Below are positions 52,812-61,472 of a stretch of 64,000 nt of DNA, in pieces. The stretch's first letter is position 1; each line of letters begins with the position of its first letter. The stretch spans positions 179,169 through 243,168 of the forward strand of contig NZ_BMLX01000001.1 of assembly GCF_014645535.1 (NCBI RefSeq), in the 5' to 3' direction. Position numbers and translations under genes: made by a program. The notes beneath the pieces were generated by a model, which searched no databases, was not told where the DNA came from, and was given only the letters and a program-made list of their open reading frames with translations. The stretch is from Silvimonas iriomotensis (GTDB taxonomy: Bacteria > Pseudomonadota > Gammaproteobacteria > Burkholderiales > Chitinibacteraceae).

Positions 52812-53519
52812 GTGGCAAACCAGGATTTCAGCGATGTCAGACACCGCATCTGTCAGGCCGCGTGCATTCTTGGCCTGATGGTGCTGGCCGGATGCTCCAG
52901 CGACCCGGCGTCCATTGTCACCCGCCCGACCCGCGCCTTGCCGCAGCCCACGTTGATCACCATGGATAACCAGGGCTCCATCTTCCAGAACGCGACGGCG
53001 CAAATGCTGTTTGAAGAAGCCGTCGCCAGCCGCGTGGGCGATACGCTTACCATCCAGATCCAGGAAAGCCTGACCGGCAGCAACAAATCGACCACCAACG
53101 CCAGCAAGAACGGCGAAGTGGCCTTCAAAGGCCCAGGTTCCACGTCGTCCATGGGCGGCGTGATCAAAGAGTTGTTTGATCTGAACGTGATCTCTACCGG
53201 TTCCGATACCTTCAAAGGCTCGGGCCAGACTGACAACGCCAATTCCATGACCGGCACGCTTTCGGTGTCGGTGATTGATGTCCTGCCCAACGGGCTGCTG
53301 GAGATCGCCGGCAGCAAGCGCATTGCCGTCAACGGCGATCTGAACCAGCTGCGCTTCTCGGGCCTTGTCAAAAAGCGCGACATCAAAGCGGGCAACGTGG
53401 TCTCGTCGCAAAAAGTGGCAGATGTGCAACTGGAACAAGTCGGGCGCGGGGTCGTGGCCGATGCCAACACGGTGGGCTGGTTGCAACGTACTTTCATGAG
53501 TGTGCTGGGTTTCGACTGA
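52812..53519 (+). CDS. flgH: FlgH-like flagellar L-ring lipoprotein, isolated copy
   Basis: FlgH builds the flagellar L ring in the outer membrane. This 235-residue protein has a lipobox (VLAGC, Cys28) and the FlgH core: GSIFQNATAQMLFEEAVASR, GDTLTIQIQESLTGS, a GTLSVSV strand, RFSGLVKKRDI and the C-terminal NTVGWLQRTFMSVLGF. Length fits FlgH (about 230). But flgG and flgI are absent; the neighbours are a two-component system and a second lipoprotein. GTG start with GAGG six bases upstream. It may be a secondary or repurposed L-ring protein. Confidence 0.87.
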   Translation: MANQDFSDVRHRICQAACILGLMVLAGCSSDPASIVTRPTRALPQPTLITMDNQGSIFQNATAQMLFEEAVASRVGDTLTIQIQESLTGSNKSTTNASKNGEVAFKGPGSTSSMGGVIKELFDLNVISTGSDTFKGSGQTDNANSMTGTLSVSVIDVLPNGLLEIAGSKRIAVNGDLNQLRFSGLVKKRDIKAGNVVSSQKVADVQLEQVGRGVVADANTVGWLQRTFMSVLGFD

Positions 53520-54073
53520 TGCGACACTTGTGGACCCGTTTTACCTTGCTGCGCCTGTGCTGTGCGCTGATATCCCTGCTGATGCTCAGCGGCTGTGTGG
53601 TGGTGCCGACCATTCCGGTGGGCGAACTGGTCACCGCAGCGGCAGACGGCATTGCCACTGTGACCTCGGCAGCGTCCAGCGGTAACAGCGGCGCTCCGTT
53701 TGAATATGTCCGGCCGTATCTCTCCCTGAAAGAAGTCTGCATCGACTGGAATGAAGTCGTTGCGGTGCCGGATTTCGTCCCCTCCCTGCAATTGCTGCTT
53801 AAACGCTACGGCGTGGAAAGCCGCGTGTATTCGCCGGGCACCGCCCCCACCGGGTGTGCCGAGCTGACCTACACCGCCAGCCGCAAATGGGAGCGCCGCT
53901 ATGGTCGGGACGAAGATTCCTCCTACCTGGCCAGCGCCTCGCTGACCTTGCGCCGCAACGGGCAGTTGCTGGGTAGTGCGACCTATGAGGCAGGCAACTT
54001 CGGGTTCGATAAATGGAAGAACACGGGCGCCAAGCTGGCACCGGTGGTCGATACCTTGCTGGCCGGCAATTAA
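53519..54073 (+). CDS. Sbal_3080-like lipoprotein
   Basis: The 184-residue product has a lipobox (LMLSGC, Cys26), a short Ala/Gly/Ser linker, and a C-terminal domain with VCIDWNEVVAVPDF, CAELTYTASRKWERR and SSYLASASLTLRRNG, resembling the Sbal_3080 lipoprotein family as I recall it. Function is unknown. Its ATG shares a base with the flgH stop (TGATG), so translation is coupled. Confidence 0.82.
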   Translation: MRHLWTRFTLLRLCCALISLLMLSGCVVVPTIPVGELVTAAADGIATVTSAASSGNSGAPFEYVRPYLSLKEVCIDWNEVVAVPDFVPSLQLLLKRYGVESRVYSPGTAPTGCAELTYTASRKWERRYGRDEDSSYLASASLTLRRNGQLLGSATYEAGNFGFDKWKNTGAKLAPVVDTLLAGN

Positions 54074-54152
54074 AACTGGCGGCCAGCGAGTTGTATCTGT
54101 TTGCCGGCTGCCATTTTGCGCCCCTGGCGCGTTTTTAACCTGGAGAGTCTGA

Positions 54153-54317
54153 ATGTCACTCACTGTTGGTTCATCTTTGCCGCCGACTGCGCGGCCTGCT
54201 GCGAGTAGCCGTCCGGCTACCCCGCAGCCGCAGCGCACTGAAACTGCGCCTGCGGCAACGGCCACATCGCCGGCCACCCCGGCGGTCAGCAGCTCGTCCG
54301 TGAACGTGAAGGTTTAA
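54153..54317 (+). CDS. Small Ala/Pro/Ser/Thr-rich peptide
   Basis: A 54-codon frame begins at ATG 54153 with GGAGAG six bases upstream and ends at TAA 54315-54317, 35 bases before a strong terminator. The peptide starts MSLTVGSSLPPTARPAA, is built almost entirely of Ala, Pro, Ser and Thr in the middle, and ends SSVNVKV. It has no signal peptide or membrane segment. It is 79 bp downstream of the lipoprotein gene and likely part of the same unit. I know no family. Confidence 0.65.
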   Translation: MSLTVGSSLPPTARPAASSRPATPQPQRTETAPAATATSPATPAVSSSSVNVKV

Positions 54318-54333
54318 GCGTATTGGCAGTACC

Positions 54334-54381
54334 GGCCACTTTGTGGCCAACAAAAAAGGCGAACTTCATGTTCGCCTTTTT
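54334..54381 (+). terminator. Terminator of the flgH-like operon
   Basis: A first stem GGCCAC-TTT-GTGGCC (54334-54348) is followed by AAAAAGGCGAAC (54353-54364) pairing perfectly with GTTCGCCTTTTT (54370-54381). The second is a classic bidirectional intrinsic terminator. Confidence 0.95.
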
Positions 54382-54423
54382 CTTTGAACTGCCCTTGAAC
54401 TGTTCCGGCACGTCAGCGCAGGT

Positions 54424-54981
54424 TTATCCCAGTTGCTTTTCTACCCACGCGGCATAGCCGTCGATGAATTTCTGCAAAAACTCGCGGCTGCGGTCGCTGC
54501 TGAGTTTGCCGTTTGCATCAAACATATCGCCGGCATTGCCGACATAGGCTTCGGGTTGCTGCATGCACGGCACATTCAGGAACACCAGCGACTGGCGCAG
54601 ATGATGGTTGGCGCCAAAGCCGCCCACCGCGCCGGGCGAGACACTGACCACGGCCCCGGGTTTGCCGCTCCACACCGCTTCGCCCCGCGGACGGGAGCCG
54701 ACATCGATAGCGTTTTTCAGCGCGGCGGGTACCGAGCGGTTGTATTCCGGCGTGACAAACAGCACGGCATCGGCCGCTTTCATTTCAGCCCGAAAGCGCA
54801 CATACGCGGCGGGCGGATCGACATCGATATCTTCGTTGTACAGCGGCAGGTCACCGATCTCGACAATCTGCAGCTTGAGCGAAGGAGGCGCCAGCTCAGC
54901 CAGCGCCAGCGCGGTTTTGCGATTCAGCGATGCCTTGCGCAAGCTGCCTACCAGTACGGCAACGTGTCGGACGGTACTCAT
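54424..54981 (-). CDS. NADPH-dependent FMN reductase (chromate/quinone reductase type)
   Basis: The 185-residue flavodoxin-fold enzyme has the N-terminal phosphate loop VGSLRKASLNRK, the FMN-binding VTPEYNRSVPAALKNAIDVGSR block and SPGAVGGFGANHHLRQ. This matches the ChrR/YieF/ArsH-like NAD(P)H:quinone or chromate reductases, which use two-electron transfer to limit oxidative stress. Cytosolic; monocistronic. Confidence 0.91.
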   Translation of the reverse strand: MSTVRHVAVLVGSLRKASLNRKTALALAELAPPSLKLQIVEIGDLPLYNEDIDVDPPAAYVRFRAEMKAADAVLFVTPEYNRSVPAALKNAIDVGSRPRGEAVWSGKPGAVVSVSPGAVGGFGANHHLRQSLVFLNVPCMQQPEAYVGNAGDMFDANGKLSSDRSREFLQKFIDGYAAWVEKQLG

Positions 54982-55069
54982 GGATAAAGCTCCTTGTCAT
55001 GATGATGGGTGCAACCCGCTGACCCATGGCGCGCACGGGCTCAGCACTACAACACGGGCGAGTGAGCGC

Positions 55070-55324
55070 TCAGGACCAGTCGCTGTCTTCGCGGTCGTCG
55101 TCGTCCAGCTCTTCCTCTTCTTCCAGTTCCGGATGCAGGATCTCCAGCGCCTCGTCATACGCGGTATCCAGACCCCGGCAGTATTCTGGCTGATCCCAGC
55201 CTTCCCGCTCAAAGGACTCGATCATTTCGAGGTAAAAGTCGCGCCGCAGATCTTTATCAACCACGGCTTTTTGCGCCGCAGCGATCAAGTCTTCAAAAAG
55301 CTCACTGCCACCTTGCCAGGACAT
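55070..55324 (-). CDS. Small acidic protein of unknown function
   Basis: The 84-residue product starts MSWQGGSELFEDLIAAAQ and ends in a run of Glu and Asp (HPELEEEEELDDDDREDSDW). AAGGAGA precedes the ATG at 55324. It looks soluble and helical; no family recognised. The frame continues upstream to 55504 but the ribosome site supports 55324. Confidence 0.72.
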   Translation of the reverse strand: MSWQGGSELFEDLIAAAQKAVVDKDLRRDFYLEMIESFEREGWDQPEYCRGLDTAYDEALEILHPELEEEEELDDDDREDSDWS

Positions 55325-55620
55325 GCGTAGGTCTCCTTGTCGGTGCAGTACAGCACACCTGAGTCGACGTGCGGTCAGCCAATCGGCAGATCGCGCGCCA
55401 GGCCGCGCCGTTACTGCGATTTGAATCCGGTATTTCAAACAATTGTTTACGTGCAAACCCCTACAGACACCCGTTTGCGGACTCGATATGTTGCATTGCA
55501 GCAATAAAGTGGCGTAGGGTCAACCTGTGTTCGGGTCCGGCTGTGCCCACTGCGACAACCGGGCGCGCAATAAGTGCGATGGGCTGGGGGTTATGTGGTT
55601 TGTGCAAGGAGGCACGCATC
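55325..55620. other. Divergent spacer between two small hypothetical genes
   Basis: The 296-bp region has an A+T-rich patch near 55420-55470 with GTTTACGTGCAAAC (55448-55461), an imperfect dyad. Promoters for both small genes must be here. AAGGAGG at 55606-55612 is the ribosome site of the next gene. Confidence 0.35.
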
Positions 55621-55881
55621 ATGCAACAACACCGTGGATATCTGATTGAAACCAGTGCTGAGCTGGATCTGGAAACGCTGGAGTGGTACCCCACATTGAC
55701 GATCGGCCTGGCCACAGAGGGCGTAGATCCGCAACTGGTGTTCCCGTGGCAGCGGGTGTCGCGTCCGTCGCAATATTTCTCTGAAGCGGCCGCCAATGCT
55801 GAAGCCTTGCGCGTTGCGCGGTTCATCATTGAATCGGGCCGTTTGCCGCCACCACGTGGCGGGGCGGGCCGCACGGCCTGA
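55621..55881 (+). CDS. Small protein of unknown function
   Basis: The 86-residue product (MQQHRGYLIETSAELD start) resembles short proteins of the YLI-type found in betaproteobacteria, with a beta-rich first half and a helix AAANAEALRVARFII. AAGGAGG is eight bases upstream of the ATG. It ends before an intrinsic-terminator-like stem. No known function. Confidence 0.7.
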   Translation: MQQHRGYLIETSAELDLETLEWYPTLTIGLATEGVDPQLVFPWQRVSRPSQYFSEAAANAEALRVARFIIESGRLPPPRGGAGRTA

Positions 55882-55921
55882 GCGCGGGCCAGCAAGGTGC
55901 GCTTGCACCTGAACCATGTAA

Positions 55922-55945
55922 AAGGCGGACCATCGGGTCCGCCTT
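55922..55945. terminator. Hairpin terminator after the small gene
   Basis: AAGGCGGACC (55922-55931) pairs with GGTCCGCCTT (55936-55945) around ATCG, followed by a T-rich stretch. It can also act for the convergent gene ending at 55983. Confidence 0.82.
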
Positions 55946-55982
55946 GTGTTTTGTGTGTCACTGCCGCACAAACTGGCCGCCG

Positions 55983-56207
55983 TCAGCGGGCCAGTTGCAA
56001 TTGCAGGTCCGCACCGCGCGCAGTCATGTGCAGCAGTACATCTTCTGCCTTGCGCATGCTGGGGTAGGGCCCGCCAATTTCTTCGCCATTCTGGAACAGG
56101 TACAACCCGGCAAAACGGCCGATACCGGTTTCATCTTCATGGATGCGTTCGCGCAGTTCGTACCCTTCGTCCTTTCTCCAGGTCCTGGACCAGCGTGTGA
56201 GCGTCAT
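55983..56207 (-). CDS. Small hypothetical protein
   Basis: The 74-residue product starts MTLTRWSRTWRKDEGYELRE after GGGAGA and contains FAGLYLFQNGEEIGGPYPSM, a pattern of a compact soluble domain. The longer frame to 56294 has no ribosome site. Function unknown. Confidence 0.68.
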   Translation of the reverse strand: MTLTRWSRTWRKDEGYELRERIHEDETGIGRFAGLYLFQNGEEIGGPYPSMRKAEDVLLHMTARGADLQLQLAR

Positions 56208-56610
56208 GTCTGTCTCCCGATCTTGCCAAAAGCCATGTTCAGGCGCGGCGAGCGCCCGCTGGATGGTACGGCAGATGCCGAAGGCCCGGCGCACCGGCTG
56301 CCTGTTACAGGTCGGTGGCGGGCAAGGATCAACTCCATATTCCCAACGCCTGGCGGTTTCACCGGTGCGGGCGTTTTATCCAGTCCGGCAAATTGCAGTC
56401 CGGCTGTTTGTGGTTCTGATCTGATTTATAGCCAGGGAAAGGGGTGCCTGGCATGGGCCGACAGACAGGCTCGCGCCTGGCCCGCATGGATGCTGGAGGC
56501 CTTCCGACATACGGTAGCTTTTGAGCCGGAAAAGCCCGGCGCCGGGCAGGGCTGACGAGAGTGTCTCGCCAGCCTGTCCCTTACCTGTCAGACAAATCGG
56601 AAAAAAGGGC
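56208..56610. other. Gene-free stretch
   Basis: This ~400-bp region between a leftward small gene and a leftward hydrolase gene shows no convincing ORF, repeat or remnant on either strand. A GC-rich palindrome GCCCGGCGCCGGGC near 56536-56549 could be part of a stem at the hydrolase 3' end. Confidence 0.4.
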
Positions 56611-57564
56611 TCAGACGCTGGCGGTGGTGTCGCTCAGCGCGTCTTCTTCAGCGCGTTGCACGGCCGCAGCAGCTTCAAAATGCGGGGGCAGGCGATCAAG
56701 CAGCAGTGCGCAGACGCCGGGCGCCAGGTCATGCGCCATGCCGGGGACTTCTTCAAAGCGCGCGCCAGGAATCTTGCTGGCGGTATCCTGGCCGCAGGCC
56801 AGCGGAATCAGCGGATCATCCGTACCGTGAATGACATACGACGGCACCGTGAGCTTGCCCAGCAAGGCGCTGCGATCCGGCCCGGCCACCACTGCCATCA
56901 ACTGGCGCACCACCCCTTGCGGGTAAATGGCACGGTCAAGGCTGCGGCGGATACGCTCGCGCTGGACGATCTCTGGCGTGGGAAAACCCGGGCTGTGCAG
57001 CACTTGCCAGTTCTGGTGCAGAAAGTCGATCAGCGCCTCGCGGTGCTGCGGCCGGTAGAGGGAGGGCGCGGCGCGTTTGAGCAAGGCCGCTTGCGCGGCG
57101 GCATTGGGGCCAGGCAAACCTGGCGCGCCGGAACTGCTCATGATGCTGGTCAGGCTGATGACGCGATCCGGCGCTTTGGACGCCACAATCTGCGCAATCA
57201 TGCCACCCATGGATGCACCCACTACGTGGGCACGCGGCAGCCCCAGTACATCCATCAGGCCGATGGCGTCGTCAGCCATGTCGGCCAGTGAATACGGCGG
57301 CTTGAGCGGCAACCCGAGCTTGTGCTTCATGGCTGCCCACATCAGATTGGGTTTGCCGCAGCAATCCATGTGCGATGACAGGCCGATGTCACGGTTGTCA
57401 AAGCGGATCACGTAATAGCCCTGGTTGGCCAGAGCCTGGCAGAAATCCTCGGGCCAGCCGAGCAATTGCATACCCAGCCCCATGATCAGCAATACGGCGG
57501 GCCGATCGGGTTGGCCGAATGTTTCGTACTCGATAGCGATTTTATTGGCGCGAATCTGAGGCAT
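56611..57564 (-). CDS. Alpha/beta-hydrolase
   Basis: The 317-residue enzyme has the oxyanion-hole GLGMQLLGWPE region, the nucleophile elbow GASMGG (Ser118), the acid in HGTDDPLIP and the catalytic His in PGMAHDL. The start MPQIRANKIAIEYETFG matches hydrolases of the esterase/lactonase type in related bacteria. Cytosolic, substrate unknown, monocistronic. Confidence 0.9.
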   Translation of the reverse strand: MPQIRANKIAIEYETFGQPDRPAVLLIMGLGMQLLGWPEDFCQALANQGYYVIRFDNRDIGLSSHMDCCGKPNLMWAAMKHKLGLPLKPPYSLADMADDAIGLMDVLGLPRAHVVGASMGGMIAQIVASKAPDRVISLTSIMSSSGAPGLPGPNAAAQAALLKRAAPSLYRPQHREALIDFLHQNWQVLHSPGFPTPEIVQRERIRRSLDRAIYPQGVVRQLMAVVAGPDRSALLGKLTVPSYVIHGTDDPLIPLACGQDTASKIPGARFEEVPGMAHDLAPGVCALLLDRLPPHFEAAAAVQRAEEDALSDTTASV

Positions 57565-57670
57565 TGCAGTGCAGCAAAAGCGGTTGATACCAGATAGATT
57601 GCGTTACTTCGGCTGCTTCGTCTACTGGCAAGTGGATCAGGGGTTGTGCAAGACCCACATCAAACCCTCC

Positions 57671-58684
57671 TCAGCAAGGGGCGGCGGCCGTATTTTCTAC
57701 AGAAATCCGGTAGTGAATTGTGCGTGCCACGCCAGCCTGCAACACCAGGCCACGCCGGGCCAGCGGATGATCAGGCGGCGGCTGCAATACGCCGCCCAGT
57801 TCGAACACGCCATTGACGGGTTCCACGCCCAGCGCAAAATTGCGGCCCAGCCAGGGCGCCTGCGGCCGACCGCCATTGCTGATCCAGAGCACCACGTCGG
57901 GCAGGGCGGCGGCATCCCACGTCAGCCGCACGCGTGCTTGTTCTTTGCGATACACAAGGTCAAACCTGCCCGCCGCGTTGACGAGTTGCAGCAGTTCTTC
58001 CTGCGCGCTGGCCAGCGGCAGTGCCGATAAATCCACCGGCTGGCCATCCTTGCCCGGCAGCGCCGCCAGATGATGCGCGCTGGCACCGGGCGCCAGGCGT
58101 GACGAAGCTTCAAAGTCGGTCGGGAACGTCAGCGCCTGTTCAAACGCCCCCGGTTGCAACAACAGGCCGCCTTCGGATCTGGGCAGGCGAAAGGTCGGGT
58201 GCAGCGCCACCGGCATGACCGTATCGCGGCGCGGGTAAATGGTCAGGCTGATATCCAGCGCGGGCGCATGCGGATCGGCGCGGATTTCCCGGCGCAGCAG
58301 GGCAATGGCCGAGTCGCGCGGGTATTCAATGCCCAGCGTGATACCCAGCGCGTCGCGCTCCAGCACCTGCCAGGGGTGATTGGCGCCAGGGCCGTGGATA
58401 TCGGCATACGCGGCGTCTGCCGGCAGGTGTTTGCGCCAGCCTGGCGCGATCTCTTGCGGGGTTTCGGTACGGCTGAACGGCACGCAAGGCCATTCGCCAC
58501 GCATGGCGCGCAGCAGGCCGGGCAGGGCCGGATCGTCGGGCCAGGGTGCAACATAAAACGGCTGGAAATCCTGCTGCGCCGAGAGCCGGAAATACACCGG
58601 CCCCAGCATGGCGCCCGGTTTTTCGATGCACGCAGTGCCGTGTTCCCAGACCAGCAGGCAACTGGTGGCGTCGTCACGCTGCAT
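57671..58684 (-). CDS. Galactose-mutarotase-like protein
   Basis: The 337-residue protein belongs to the aldose-epimerase superfamily by its beta-sandwich pattern: LHPTFRLPRSEGG and the C-terminal FALGVEPVNGVFE with the catalytic Glu context. It is more divergent than the galM product. GGAG lies six bases before the ATG at 58684; the frame starts 33 bases earlier with a worse site. It is the last gene after an RbsC-like permease, so it likely acts on the imported sugar. Confidence 0.8.
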   Translation of the reverse strand: MQRDDATSCLLVWEHGTACIEKPGAMLGPVYFRLSAQQDFQPFYVAPWPDDPALPGLLRAMRGEWPCVPFSRTETPQEIAPGWRKHLPADAAYADIHGPGANHPWQVLERDALGITLGIEYPRDSAIALLRREIRADPHAPALDISLTIYPRRDTVMPVALHPTFRLPRSEGGLLLQPGAFEQALTFPTDFEASSRLAPGASAHHLAALPGKDGQPVDLSALPLASAQEELLQLVNAAGRFDLVYRKEQARVRLTWDAAALPDVVLWISNGGRPQAPWLGRNFALGVEPVNGVFELGGVLQPPPDHPLARRGLVLQAGVARTIHYRISVENTAAAPC

Positions 58685-58765
58685 GACGAACTCCGGGACC
58701 GGCGGGCACTGGTACATTCTGGTTGTGCGCTGACATGATGCCCGCCTTGTACCGTGGTCAGAAGA

Positions 58766-59809
58766 TCAGTTGGTGGTGGCTTGTTGCTGGCGCCATTTAT
58801 CCAGCATGACGGCCAGCACAATCACTACGCCTTTGGCCACGTATTGCCAGAAGCTGGAGAGCCCGATAATGGTCAGCCCATTGTTCATCACACCAATGAT
58901 CAGCGCGCCGATCACCGTGCCCCAGATCGAGCCCACCCCGCCCATCAAGCTGGTGCCGCCCAGCACCACGGCGGCGATGGCATCCAGTTCATAACCGGTG
59001 CCCCAGTTGCCGTTGGCGCCATACAAACGTGATGCACTCATGGCGCCGCCAATGCCGCTGAACAGCCCGTTGATGGCATACACAAACAGCAGTACCGCGC
59101 CGACCTTGATCCCGGTCAGCCGTGCCGCTTGCGGGTTGCCGCCGACCGCGTAGATATGCAGCCCCAATACGGTCTGGCGCAGGATGAACCAGCTGACCAG
59201 CACCACGCCGATCGCCACCCAGATCAGCCAGGGCACGCCCAGGAAGTTGCTGTTGCCCAGCCATTCAAACGACGGGATATCGCGGTTGAGCACGGTGGTG
59301 CCATCGGCAAACAGATAGGCTGCGCCGCGCAACGCGGTCATGGTGCCCAGCGTGACCACAAACGGGTTGATCTTGAAGCCGGCCACCATCACGCCATTGA
59401 TCAAGCCCATGGCAAGGCCGGACAGCAAGAACACCGGCAAGGCCAGCGCCGCCATATGGCCGGGCAAGGAAGTCAGCATGCCCAGTACGGCCGACACCGC
59501 CAGGATGGAACCCACGGACAGATCAATGCCGGCGGTGAGGATGACAAAGGTCATCCCGCAGGCCAGCACCAGATTGATGGAGGTCTGGCGCAGGATATTC
59601 ATGGTGTTGCCGGTCGTCATGAAGTTGGACGTGCCGTCATCACTCAGATACCGCGTCAAAAAGTAGAAAGCGATGTACATCAGGATCAGCACCGGCAACA
59701 TGCCGACGCGATTGAACACCTGCCCGAAAGTCATGCGGTGCTGGCCGCTGCCGCTGGCCGGGGTTGGCGCAAGCGGGGTAGAGCCGGCGGTGTGTGTCTG
59801 ATTGGCCAT
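58766..59809 (-). CDS. Sugar ABC transporter permease, RbsC type
   Basis: The 347-residue inner-membrane protein has about nine hydrophobic segments with the CUT2 motif LTAGIDLSVGSILAV and the coupling region AVGGNPQAARLTGIKV, as in RbsC. A hydrophilic Thr/Pro-rich N-terminal tail of ~30 residues precedes the first helix. It lies 38 bp after the ATPase gene. Confidence 0.93.
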   Translation of the reverse strand: MANQTHTAGSTPLAPTPASGSGQHRMTFGQVFNRVGMLPVLILMYIAFYFLTRYLSDDGTSNFMTTGNTMNILRQTSINLVLACGMTFVILTAGIDLSVGSILAVSAVLGMLTSLPGHMAALALPVFLLSGLAMGLINGVMVAGFKINPFVVTLGTMTALRGAAYLFADGTTVLNRDIPSFEWLGNSNFLGVPWLIWVAIGVVLVSWFILRQTVLGLHIYAVGGNPQAARLTGIKVGAVLLFVYAINGLFSGIGGAMSASRLYGANGNWGTGYELDAIAAVVLGGTSLMGGVGSIWGTVIGALIIGVMNNGLTIIGLSSFWQYVAKGVVIVLAVMLDKWRQQQATTN

Positions 59810-59847
59810 GATAATGTCCTTGAATGCTGCAAATCCGGCAAAGCCGG

Positions 59848-61365
59848 TTACGCGGCCAGAGCCAGCGCGGGTTGCGTGGTGGCGAGGGTGGCGCAGGTCA
59901 TGATGGTTTCCTGGTTGATGGCCTCGCCCGACACCTCGCCGGTGATATGGCCTTCACGCATGACCACCACGCGATCGCAAATGCCGATCACTTCCGGCAG
60001 CTCGCTGCTGATCACCACCACCGCCACGCCGCTGGCGGCCAGCTGGTTGATGATGCGGTAGATCTCGCTCTTGGCGCCGACGTCCACGCCACGGGTGGGT
60101 TCATCCAGAATCAGCACGCGCGGTTTGATCGCCAGCCAGCGCGCCAGCAACAGTTTTTGCTGGTTGCCGCCAGACAAACCGCCCACGATGCCGTCCGGCC
60201 CGGGCACCTTTACCGACAACTGCTTGATGGCGTCTTCGGTCAGTTTGCGCAGCGCCTTGTGGTTCAACAGCCCCGCGCGCGAATGGCGGTTCAGCACGCT
60301 CATGGTGGTATTGGCCAGCGCCGACAACTGCAAAAACAGTCCCTGACCCTTGCGGTCTTCCGGCAGATAACCAATGCCCAGTTTCATCGCGTCCAGTGGC
60401 TGGCGGATGTTGACAGGCTTGCCATCGACCACAATGTCGCCGCTGGCCTTGGGGTCTGCGCCAAAGATGATCCGCGCCAGTTCAGTGCGACCGGCGCCGA
60501 CCAGCCCTGCAAGGCCAAGCACTTCGCCGGCACAGACATGGAACGACGCATCGTTGATCTTGGGGCTGATGATGTTGCGTACTTCAAGGCGCACCGGGCC
60601 TTTTTCCACATGTTCGCGGCGCTGGTAAAAGTCATCCAGCGGGCGCCCGACCATCATCTGGATCACGCGTTCGGGCGCGGCTTCTGCCTTGATCAGCGTG
60701 CCCACATAACCGCCATCCCGCATGACGGCCACGCGGTCGGCCAGTTCGGTCATCTCCGCCATGCGGTGGCTGATGTACACAATGGCAATGCCGTCATCAC
60801 GCAGGCGGCGGATCACGGCAAACAGGCGCTCGGTTTCGCGGTCAGACAGCGCGGCGGTGGGTTCATCCATGATCAGCACGCGGCTTTTGTGGATGAGCGA
60901 GCGGGCGATTTCTACCTGCTGCTGATCGGCAATGCCCAGTGATCCGGCCAGCGTGTCTGCGCCAAAGCGCGCGCCCAGTTGTTGCAACACTTCATTCGTG
61001 CGCGTGCGCATGGCCGCCTGGTCAACCCGGCCAAAACGCCCGCGCGGCTCGCTGCCCATGAACACGTTCTGGGCCACCGTCATGTGCGGGGCCACGGCGA
61101 GTTCCTGATAAATCAGATTGATCCCCACTGCGCGGGCATCGGCAGGGGCATGCAGTTTGACCGGTTTGCCCAGCAGGCGGATTTCGCCCGCATCAGGCTG
61201 ATAGACGCCAGAGAGCACCTTCATCAGCGTGCTTTTGCCGGCGCCGTTCTCGCCCATCAGGGCGAGGACTTCGTGGCTGCGGACCTGCAGCGCCACGTTA
61301 TCCAGCGCGCGCGTGGCACCAAAACGTTTGCTGATGCGCTCTACTTCAAGAACGATTTCACCCAT
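59848..61365 (-). CDS. Sugar ABC transporter ATPase, RbsA type
   Basis: The 505-residue tandem ATPase has GENGAGKST and signature-like LGIADQQQVEIARSL in half 1, VGAGRTE and LSGGNQQK in half 2, as in RbsA. It is separated from its binding-protein gene by a 107-bp repeat element. Confidence 0.94.
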   Translation of the reverse strand: MGEIVLEVERISKRFGATRALDNVALQVRSHEVLALMGENGAGKSTLMKVLSGVYQPDAGEIRLLGKPVKLHAPADARAVGINLIYQELAVAPHMTVAQNVFMGSEPRGRFGRVDQAAMRTRTNEVLQQLGARFGADTLAGSLGIADQQQVEIARSLIHKSRVLIMDEPTAALSDRETERLFAVIRRLRDDGIAIVYISHRMAEMTELADRVAVMRDGGYVGTLIKAEAAPERVIQMMVGRPLDDFYQRREHVEKGPVRLEVRNIISPKINDASFHVCAGEVLGLAGLVGAGRTELARIIFGADPKASGDIVVDGKPVNIRQPLDAMKLGIGYLPEDRKGQGLFLQLSALANTTMSVLNRHSRAGLLNHKALRKLTEDAIKQLSVKVPGPDGIVGGLSGGNQQKLLLARWLAIKPRVLILDEPTRGVDVGAKSEIYRIINQLAASGVAVVVISSELPEVIGICDRVVVMREGHITGEVSGEAINQETIMTCATLATTQPALALAA

Positions 61366-61377
61366 GTCTTCCCCTTC

Positions 61378-61470
61378 GGGGGAGTGAGGTGTGAGGGGAG
61401 AGGTGTGAGGGGTAACCCCGCAGTGGCAGGTTTTGCCACCTCACACCTTACGCCTCGAGCCTCACACGCC
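61378..61470. repeat. GTGAGG-rich inverted element between binding protein and ATPase genes (copy 2)
   Basis: GTGAGG-type heptads at 61384-61412 face reverse-complement heptads CCTCACACCTTACGCCTCGAGCCTCACAC-type at 61439-61470. A GGGGTAACCCC and a GTGGCA-GGTTT-TGCCAC hairpin (61423-61439) lie between. The 13-mer GTGAGGTGTGAGG is identical to copy 1 at 8705-8717. On the operon's mRNA it forms a long stem between the two genes. Confidence 0.65.
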
Positions 61471-61472
61471 CT

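Noticed and set aside
52812-53519. flgH as evidence for a flagellar gene cluster here
   Set aside because: No other flagellar gene lies within the window; the neighbours are a two-component system, a lipoprotein and a small peptide.
55944-56555. 203-codon plus-strand frame as a possible gene or pseudogene
   Set aside because: Mixed Cys/Pro/Arg composition, no ribosome site and overlap with a better minus-strand small gene; no homology is apparent to me.
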